This document shows, in pieces, positions 1 to 4,234 of a stretch of 5,911 bases of DNA (positions within the stretch are counted from its first letter, which is position 1; every line of letters starts with the position of its first letter). The notes beneath the pieces were generated by a model. That model worked only from the letters and a program-made list of their open reading frames with translations, searched no databases and had not been told where the DNA came from. Made by a program: the position numbers and the translations under genes. This stretch comes from an uncultured Ruminococcus sp. (lineage in GTDB: Bacteria; Bacillota_A; Clostridia; Oscillospirales; Ruminococcaceae): contig ONBA01000062.1 in the NCBI GenBank assembly GCA_900315975.1, positions 1 to 5,911 on the forward strand, in the 5' to 3' direction.

Positions 1-7
1 ATGAGCG

Positions 8-55
8 GTTAAGGTGCTGTTAAGATTACGGTTACGGTGTTAAGATTTCGTTAAG
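8..55. repeat. Cluster of short GTTAAG repeats
   Basis: GTTAAG occurs at 8-13, 19-24, 39-44 and 50-55, with the one-base variant GTTACG at 31-36. The longest unit, TGTTAAGATTACG at 18-30, recurs at 38-50 with a single mismatch. Starts are spaced 11, 12, 8 and 11 bases apart, close to one helical turn in three of the four intervals. Such spacing would suit a cooperative DNA-binding protein, but no matching operator is known to me, and the group could be a low-complexity relic. It lies about 185 bases upstream of the bioY operator and on the far side of a terminator, so it probably does not serve the biotin operon. Confidence 0.4.
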
Positions 56-81
56 GCACAATATTGATGTGTGCTGCTTGA

Positions 82-157
82 CCGTAGTCTATTGGCGCAC
101 CTGTAAACCGTTCCGCTGAGGTTCAAATCAGCATTATGGTGCGCACCACAATGACGG
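82..157 (+). other. Bulged inverted-repeat element, possible structured RNA
   Basis: The segment can fold on itself in nested steps: CCGT (82-85) with ACGG (154-157), ATTG (91-94) with CAAT (149-152), GCGCACC (95-101) with GGTGCGC (138-144), and an inner GCTGA (115-119) with TCAGC (128-132). T90 can also pair with G153 as a wobble. The main arm therefore has about 16 pairs interrupted by two bulges, and the inner hairpin has an 8-base loop. A Rho-independent terminator follows 27 bases later, so a short structured transcript ending near 218 is conceivable. A decayed mobile-element end is an equal alternative. I do not recognise an RNA family; the strand given assumes association with the + strand terminator. 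Confidence 0.3.
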
Positions 158-183
158 CATACCCTTTTGGAACTGAATATCTA

Positions 184-218
184 AACAGCCTTCAGTAATT
201 CTGAGGGCTGTTCTTTTT
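184..218 (+). terminator. Rho-independent terminator of an upstream transcript
   Basis: A 12-bp stem, AACAGCCTTCAG (184-195) with CTGAGGGCTGTT (201-212), has one G-U wobble and a 5-base TAATT loop. It is followed by CTTTTT (213-218). The T run lies only on the + strand side; bases before the left arm are not A-rich, so it acts on rightward transcription. It ends 21 bases before the BirA operator and so insulates the biotin operon from read-through. The gene it serves starts outside the window or is the structured element at 82-157. Confidence 0.85.
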
Positions 219-239
219 AGGGCAAATTGTTTCGGTTTT

Positions 240-278
240 CTATTGTCAACCATTTATTAAAGTAACGGTTGACAATAG
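240..278. promoter_or_regulatory. BirA (biotin repressor) operator
   Basis: CTATTGTCAACC (240-251) and GGTTGACAATAG (267-278) are perfect inverted repeats of 12 bp separated by 15 bases. The core, TTGTCAACC-N15-GGTTGACAA, matches the known BirA box (TTGTWAACC-N14-16-GGTTWACAA type) in sequence and spacing, and it stands directly before a biotin operon. BirA is both biotin-protein ligase and repressor: when biotin is in excess, the biotinyl-AMP-bound dimer binds this palindrome. The right arm contains the whole -35 hexamer of the bioY promoter, so binding would exclude RNA polymerase. birA is not in the window and must act in trans. Confidence 0.93.
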
Positions 279-297
279 AGATGCACAGTGCTATAAT
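269..297 (+). promoter_or_regulatory. Full-consensus sigma-70/sigma-A promoter of bioYBDA
   Basis: TTGACA (269-274) and TATAAT (292-297) are exact consensus hexamers with the optimal 17-base spacer. TG at 289-290, one base before the -10 box, adds an extended -10 motif. The -35 hexamer is embedded in the right arm of the BirA operator. The expected transcription start is about 303-305, which coincides with the bioY ATG at 303. The promoter should be intrinsically very strong, consistent with tight repression by BirA. Confidence 0.92.
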
Positions 298-302
298 ATT
301 GA

Positions 303-878
303 ATGGAGGAAGTGATTGATATTAACAACATAAACAAAACAAAAAGTATGGTTCTGACAGCAATGTTTACCGCTCTGATAACAGCAGGCGCATATATTCG
401 TATCCCTGTTCCTATTTGCCCGTTCACATTGCAGTTTCTGTTCACCACTCTTGCAGGGATAATTCTTGGAAAAAACAAAGGTGCTGCGGCAACAGCTCTG
501 TATGTTATTCTTGGGCTTGCAGGACTGCCTGTTTTTACAGGCGGAGGCGGTATCGGTTATGTGCTGCAGCCGACATTCGGATATCTTATCGGATTTATAG
601 CAGGCTCATATATTACCGGAGCGATCGCCCATAGCGGAAAACCTGATACAAAACGTATCCTGAGCGGCTGTTTTGCAGGACTTGCGGTCGTTTATGCACT
701 TGGAATGCTATATTATTATATGATAAGTGCAGTATACCTGCGTGACCCTATCAGTATCGGTGCTTTGTTCCTGTACTGCTTTGTACTTGCAGTTCCGGGA
801 GATATTGCACTCTGCTTATTATCTACTGCTTTAGCAAAACGGCTTATGCCTGTAATCTATGCGAAAGGAATAATATAA
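303..878 (+). CDS. bioY: BioY, substrate-binding (S) component of the ECF biotin transporter
   Basis: BioY is the integral membrane protein that binds biotin for an energy-coupling-factor importer; the EcfA/EcfA'/EcfT motor is not encoded here and is usually shared and located elsewhere. The 191 residues are of normal family length and mostly hydrophobic, with about six membrane segments. Visible signatures are the IRIPVP stretch (residues 33-38) in the first loop, the glycine-rich GLPVFTGGGGIGY region followed by PTFGYLIGF (74-98), and VPGDIAL near the C-terminus (164-170), whose Asp is conserved in the family. ATG303 has no Shine-Dalgarno site before it; GGAGGA lies inside codons 1-3, and the predicted transcription start is at the ATG itself, so a leaderless mRNA is likely. 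ATG348 (residue 16) is the fallback start but also lacks a good ribosome site and would trim the usual N-terminus. First gene of the BirA-controlled operon; its stop overlaps the bioB start by one base. Confidence 0.94.
   Translation: MEEVIDINNINKTKSMVLTAMFTALITAGAYIRIPVPICPFTLQFLFTTLAGIILGKNKGAAATALYVILGLAGLPVFTGGGGIGYVLQPTFGYLIGFIAGSYITGAIAHSGKPDTKRILSGCFAGLAVVYALGMLYYYMISAVYLRDPISIGALFLYCFVLAVPGDIALCLLSTALAKRLMPVIYAKGII
305..310 (+). promoter_or_regulatory. Shine-Dalgarno-like GGAGGA inside the bioY start region
   Basis: GGAGGA sits directly after the AT of the ATG at 303, so it cannot serve that codon. In-frame codons downstream are GTG at 312 (one base away, too close), ATT at 315 and 321, and ATG at 348 (37 bases away, too far). 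The nearby TTG at 316 is out of frame and meets a stop after five codons. The motif is therefore either chance (codons for Glu-Glu) or an anchor for ribosomes on a very short or leaderless transcript. Confidence 0.4.
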
Positions 879-1852
879 TGGATATCAAGAATATGACCGA
901 ACAGATAATCAACGGCAGAAGACTGACGGAAAATGATGATCTGGGTTTTCTGCTGAACACTGAATTAGACGTGCTTACAGAATGTGCAGATAAACTGCGT
1001 AAACATTTCAGCGGTGGCACAGCCAATCTTTGCAGTATCATCAACGGCAGAAGCGGTCGATGCTCCGAGGACTGCAAGTTCTGTGCACAATCCGCCCATA
1101 ACTGTACGGGTATCGAAAAATATGCTTTTCTTGATAAGCATCAGATCGTAACTGAATGTAATCATAACGAAAAACAGGGCGTACACCGCTTTGCGATAGT
1201 TACCGCAGGGCGCAGACTGAGCGGTGATGAGTTTGAAAAGGCCCTTGACACATACCGTACCCTTTCATGTGAAAACCATGTTGGTTTATGCGCTTCATTC
1301 GGTTTGCTTGAAGAAGAACAGTTTTCAATGCTGCACCGTGCAGGAGTTACAAGGTATCATGCTAATATCGAGACTTCGAGAGCGAATTTCAAAAACATCT
1401 GCACAACTCACACATTCGAGGACAAGCTGGAATGCATACGCAGAGCGAAGGCGGCAGGACTTGAAATATGTTCGGGTGGTATCATAGGTATGGGCGAAAG
1501 CTGGCAGGATCGTATCGACATGGCTCTGACACTCAGCGAGCTTGGCGTAAGTTCGATACCGATAAATGCTCTTATCCCCATTAAAGGCACACCTCTGGAA
1601 AATATCGAACGTATCACCGAGTCTGATATTCTGCGGACTGTTGCGATATTCCGCTTTATCGTCCCCGAAGCCGATATCCGCCTTGCCGCAGGACGAAACC
1701 TTATGACAAACTGTGGTGAACGTGCTTTCCTTTCGGGTGCAAATTCGGCTATCACAGGAGATATGCTGACGACATCGGGCAATCGTATCCGTGAAGATAT
1801 TGCTATGCTGAACCGGATCGGCTATTCTACGGGGATGGATATCAATGCATAA
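878..1852 (+). CDS. bioB: Biotin synthase BioB (radical SAM)
   Basis: BioB inserts sulfur into dethiobiotin, the last step of biotin synthesis. It is a cytosolic radical-SAM TIM barrel; 324 residues is a normal length. The [4Fe-4S]/SAM motif CX3CX2C is C62, C66, C69, followed by the typical AQSAH. Compared with the auxiliary [2Fe-2S] ligands of E. coli BioB (C97, C128, C188, R260), three align (C138 in GLCASFG, C198 in ICSGGIIGMGE, R268 in DIRLAAGR), but the first is alanine (A106 in HRFAIVTAG). The substrate-pocket YNHNLDT motif of E. coli reads YHANIET here (160-166). The protein has 13 cysteines. These differences suggest the class reported from obligate anaerobes with a different auxiliary iron-sulfur cluster (inference). 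AAAGGA at 864-869, 8 bases before the ATG, is the ribosome site. The start overlaps the bioY stop by one base (TAATG), and the end overlaps bioD by 8 bases. Confidence 0.96.
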   Translation: MDIKNMTEQIINGRRLTENDDLGFLLNTELDVLTECADKLRKHFSGGTANLCSIINGRSGRCSEDCKFCAQSAHNCTGIEKYAFLDKHQIVTECNHNEKQGVHRFAIVTAGRRLSGDEFEKALDTYRTLSCENHVGLCASFGLLEEEQFSMLHRAGVTRYHANIETSRANFKNICTTHTFEDKLECIRRAKAAGLEICSGGIIGMGESWQDRIDMALTLSELGVSSIPINALIPIKGTPLENIERITESDILRTVAIFRFIVPEADIRLAAGRNLMTNCGERAFLSGANSAITGDMLTTSGNRIREDIAMLNRIGYSTGMDINA

Positions 1853-2543
1853 AGGAATATTTGTTACAGGCACGGGGACGGATATTGGAAAAACCTTTAT
1901 CACAGCACTGCTTGTCAGGAAGCTCCATGATGCGGGCTGTGCCACTGCCTATTTCAAAGCGGCAGTCAGCGGAAACGAACGTGATGAAAACGGCAGACTG
2001 ATACCGGGTGACGCTGCCTATGTAAAGAAAATTTCAGGAATATCGCAGCCTCTTGATACAATGTGTCCTTATATTTATGAAACAGCTGTATCACCTCATC
2101 TCGCTTCAAGGATAGAGGGTGATCCTGTGGAAATCAGTACGGTCAGGGAACAGTTCCAAAAGATCTGCGATGAATATGAATACGTTATCTGCGAAGGAAG
2201 CGGCGGTATCGTGTGTCCCATACGCTGCGATGATAAAAAGATCATGCTTGAGGATATTATCAAAGATCTCGGACTTCCCACGATCATAGTGGCAGATGCA
2301 GGACTTGGAACGATCAACAGCGTGGTTCTTACCTGTGAATACATGAAGGCTCACGGTCTGGAGATACGGGGATTGATACTGAACAACTTTCACAAGGGCG
2401 ATGTAATGGAAGAGGATAACAAGCTGATGTGTGAAAAACTCACAGGGCTGCCTGTTATTGCCTGTGTCGGTGAGAATGATACTGATATTGACATTTCAGA
2501 AGACGCACTGAAAAGAATTTGTGACAGAGGAGAGAAAATATGA
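1845..2543 (+). CDS. bioD: Dethiobiotin synthetase BioD
   Basis: BioD closes the ureido ring of biotin: it converts 7,8-diaminopelargonate, CO2 and ATP to dethiobiotin in the cytosol. The 232 residues are typical. The P-loop GTGTDIGKT (9-17) lies at the expected N-terminal place and fixes the start near ATG1845. K38 in the FKAAVSG segment matches the carbamate-site lysine of the family's KPVxSG motif, with the usual proline replaced by alanine. SPHLAS (83-88), the acidic EGSGG (117-121), IIVADAGLGTINS (147-159) and LILNNF (178-182) are the remaining family blocks. The start lies 8 bases inside bioB with only a weak GGGG ribosome site (1831-1834), so translation is probably coupled to bioB. 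The 3' end overlaps bioA by 4 bases (ATGA). Confidence 0.96.
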   Translation: MHKGIFVTGTGTDIGKTFITALLVRKLHDAGCATAYFKAAVSGNERDENGRLIPGDAAYVKKISGISQPLDTMCPYIYETAVSPHLASRIEGDPVEISTVREQFQKICDEYEYVICEGSGGIVCPIRCDDKKIMLEDIIKDLGLPTIIVADAGLGTINSVVLTCEYMKAHGLEIRGLILNNFHKGDVMEEDNKLMCEKLTGLPVIACVGENDTDIDISEDALKRICDRGEKI

Positions 2544-3739
2544 TCTGGTATCCATACGCTCAGATGAAAACACTTGATGCGCCCATAAAAATATCCCATG
2601 CAAAGGGCGTTCATCTTTATACAGAGGACGGACAAGACCTGATAGACTCGGTATCTTCGTGGTGGAGTGTTATTCATGGCTACAATCACCCCGAGATCAA
2701 TGACGCTATCAGCGGTCAGCTTGAAAAATTTGCACACATTATGCTTGGTGGAATGACACACGAACCTGTTCAGAAGCTCTCTGATAAACTGGCACAATGG
2801 CTGCCTGGGGATCTGGACTACTGCTTTTTCTCAGACTCAGGCAGCGTTGCTGTGGAAGTTGCGTTAAAAATGGCATTACAGTTCAACACAAACCGAGGTT
2901 CTGACCGGGATATGATACTTTCGCTTGAACACGCCTATCACGGAGATACATTCAAGGCTATGGAAGTCGGTGATGATGAGGACTATCACTTTGCGTTCGG
3001 CGTTAACAGCGAGAAAAAGCGTGGTGTTGTCCATATACCTACAGAGATACCCGCACTTGAAAAGGCATTTGAAGAATACGGAGAACGCCTGACCTGTTTT
3101 ATCGTTGAACCGCTGCTTCAGGGTGCAGGCGGAATGCGTATGTATGATGTCTGCTTTCTTGAAAGAGCAAGGCAGTTATGCGATCAATATGATGTATTGC
3201 TGATCTTTGATGAAGTCGCAACAGGCTTCGGACGTACAGGAAATCGCTTTGTGGCTGATCTTGTTCTGCCTGATATACTTGTTCTTGGAAAGGCTCTGAC
3301 GGGCGGATATATAGGTCATGCAGTTACAGTAGCAAACCGCAGAGTATGGGAGGGATTTATGAGCGAAGATCCTACTCATGCTTTCATGCACGGACCGACA
3401 TTTATGGGCAATGCCCTTGCCTGCTGTGCGGCATTAAAATCCATAGAGCTGTTTGAACGAGAGGATTACATTTCAAAAATACGTCGTATAGAGGAGATCA
3501 CCTGCCGTGAAATGTCGGGATTTACCGACCCTCGCATAAAAGAGATACGCATCATGGGCGGCTGTGTCTGCATAGAGGTATATGACTCAAAAGTACTTGA
3601 AGGATTTAAGAAGTTCGCATACGAACACGGAGTATTCAGCAGAACTTTCCTAAAATATATGTATGCTATGGTTCCTTATGTAATAAGCGAATCCGAGCTT
3701 ATTCAAATACTTGACACCATGAAAATGTGGTTCAAGTGA
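2540..3739 (+). CDS. bioA: Adenosylmethionine-8-amino-7-oxononanoate aminotransferase BioA
   Basis: BioA is the PLP enzyme that aminates KAPA to 7,8-diaminopelargonate, usually using S-adenosylmethionine as amino donor. It is a fold-type I, class-III aminotransferase of 399 residues, slightly shorter than the E. coli protein. Seen in order: WYPYAQM (3-9), the BioA-type SSWWSVIHGYNHPEIN (39-54), FFSDSGSVAVEVALKMA (96-112) for the PLP phosphate, HAYHGDT (131-137), IFDEVATGFGRTG (222-234) with D224 for the pyridine nitrogen, LGKALTGGY (249-257) with K251 as the Schiff-base lysine, HGPTFMGNALACCAA (284-298), and R368 near the C-terminus at the place of the substrate-carboxylate arginine. The SWW and WYPYAQM motifs separate it from other class-III aminotransferases. 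A purine-rich AGAGGAGAG ribosome site precedes the ATG by about 5 bases; the ATG overlaps the bioD stop. It is the last gene, and no T-tailed terminator follows. Confidence 0.96.
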   Translation: MIWYPYAQMKTLDAPIKISHAKGVHLYTEDGQDLIDSVSSWWSVIHGYNHPEINDAISGQLEKFAHIMLGGMTHEPVQKLSDKLAQWLPGDLDYCFFSDSGSVAVEVALKMALQFNTNRGSDRDMILSLEHAYHGDTFKAMEVGDDEDYHFAFGVNSEKKRGVVHIPTEIPALEKAFEEYGERLTCFIVEPLLQGAGGMRMYDVCFLERARQLCDQYDVLLIFDEVATGFGRTGNRFVADLVLPDILVLGKALTGGYIGHAVTVANRRVWEGFMSEDPTHAFMHGPTFMGNALACCAALKSIELFEREDYISKIRRIEEITCREMSGFTDPRIKEIRIMGGCVCIEVYDSKVLEGFKKFAYEHGVFSRTFLKYMYAMVPYVISESELIQILDTMKMWFK

Positions 3740-3774
3740 ACATCGCATATGCCAACATATTCGGTGCAATATGC

Positions 3775-4110
3775 TTATGCAGATGTCGGCTCGGTGATGT
3801 GGTGGGTGATCTCATACTCCCTGACACGGCGATAAAAGGTGTTTGCCGACAAGCCCATTCTCCGCATAAAATCCCTGCCCGTGATGCTCTTGGATTTCCA
3901 TTCACCATAAAGCTGACCGAACCTCGTCCAGTCGATCTCAATGGGCTTCCGTCCTGTGTATTTGCCCTGTGCCTTAGCGATCTCGATGCCCTCACGCTGT
4001 CGCTGTTTGAGCTGCTCACGCTCTAACTGTGAGAGTGCTGCGAACACGGTCAACATGAATTTGCCCGCAGGCGTGTCCGTGTCGATGTTCTCCTTATGGC
4101 TGATGAGACT
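3775..4110 (-). pseudogene. 3' remnant of a serine recombinase (resolvase/invertase family)
   Basis: The minus strand encodes about 110 residues that match the C-terminal part of a small serine recombinase. They comprise the LISHKENIDTDTPAGK segment at the end of the catalytic domain, the long helix FMLTVFAALSQLEREQLKQR, a GRKP hinge, and a helix-turn-helix ending SLSANTFYRR-like (read GLSANTFYRRVREYE), then stop at 3775. The N-terminal catalytic part with the nucleophilic serine and its arginines, normally some 80 residues, is missing. Homology stops near 4105-4113, and upstream sequence becomes AT-rich intergenic DNA containing a terminator for the neighbouring gene. The frame stays open to an ATG at 4200, but that ATG lies in the terminator loop and the extra 30 residues are not recombinase, so it is not a genuine start. 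Base composition of the remnant is visibly GC-richer than the flanks, consistent with a transferred element. It cannot be catalytically active. Confidence 0.85.
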
Positions 4111-4172
4111 TATACATACAAATAGTAACACAGGAATTAGCAACCAAATTCGACACAATATAACGATAGCAT
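4111..4172. other. AT-rich intergenic segment between recombinase remnant and terminator
   Basis: GC content drops visibly at about 4110, where recombinase homology ends. The segment holds no gene, no clear promoter in either direction and no repeat that I can pair with the recombinase end. It is the presumed original flank of the permease gene into which the recombinase-bearing element was joined or from which it was partly deleted. Confidence 0.5.
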
Positions 4173-4216
4173 ACAAACAAAAACGGCTGTACCCTGCCAT
4201 GAGGTTACAGCCGTTT
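4173..4216 (-). terminator. Rho-independent terminator of the permease gene
   Basis: AAACGGCTGTA (4181-4191) and TACAGCCGTTT (4206-4216) form a perfect 11-bp stem with a 14-base loop; two further C-G pairs can form after a one-base bulge. Read on the minus strand, the stem is followed by TTTTTGTTTGT, a good T tract, whereas the + strand side is not T-rich. It begins 18 bases after the permease stop codon, as expected for that gene's terminator. Confidence 0.88.
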
Positions 4217-4234
4217 CATCATACATCGGTTTTG

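Larger units (their letters stand above)
1..183. other. Gene-free stretch upstream of the biotin operon
   Basis: No reading frame here has a start codon plus a recognisable product. Stops interrupt all three + strand frames within the first 90 bases, and the minus strand gives only short frames. Two + strand frames are open for 30-odd codons (about 24-117 and 88-198), but neither has a convincing start or a protein I recognise. The content that can be seen is a cluster of GTTAAG repeats, a bulged self-complementary segment at 82-157, and the lead-in to the terminator at 184. The stretch may be the 3' end of an upstream gene, its decayed remnant, or a structured untranslated or small RNA. Confidence 0.5.

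Noticed and set aside
120..130. GGTTCAAATC resembling a tRNA T-arm, possible tRNA or attachment site
   Set aside because: The flanking bases do not make the 5-bp T stem in the right register (second pair is G-A), and no acceptor, D or anticodon arms can be found around it.
88..198. Open + strand frame of 36 codons ending in TAA, possible C-terminus of an upstream gene
   Set aside because: It is bounded upstream by TAG (85-87) and TGA (79-81), has no usable start or ribosome site, and the translated sequence matches no family I recognise. Kept only as an alternative reading of the structured element.
240..278. The inverted repeat as a transposon end or a transcription attenuator
   Set aside because: Sequence, 15-base spacing and position before a biotin operon match the BirA operator, and it lies upstream of the predicted transcription start, so it is not in the mRNA.
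1325..1945. Long minus-strand frame of 206 codons opposite bioB and bioD
   Set aside because: Antisense shadow of two genes with unambiguous family motifs; no recognisable protein features of its own.
3709..3737. Hairpin at the end of bioA (ACTTGACACC with GGTTCAAGT, one bulged base) as a possible operon terminator
   Set aside because: The stem is interrupted, overlaps the stop codon and is followed by mixed sequence without a T run, so it does not qualify as an intrinsic terminator.
3745..3774. GCATAT ... ATATGC inverted repeat between bioA and the recombinase remnant
   Set aside because: Only 6 AT-rich pairs with an 18-base loop and no T tract on either strand; not distinguishable from chance.
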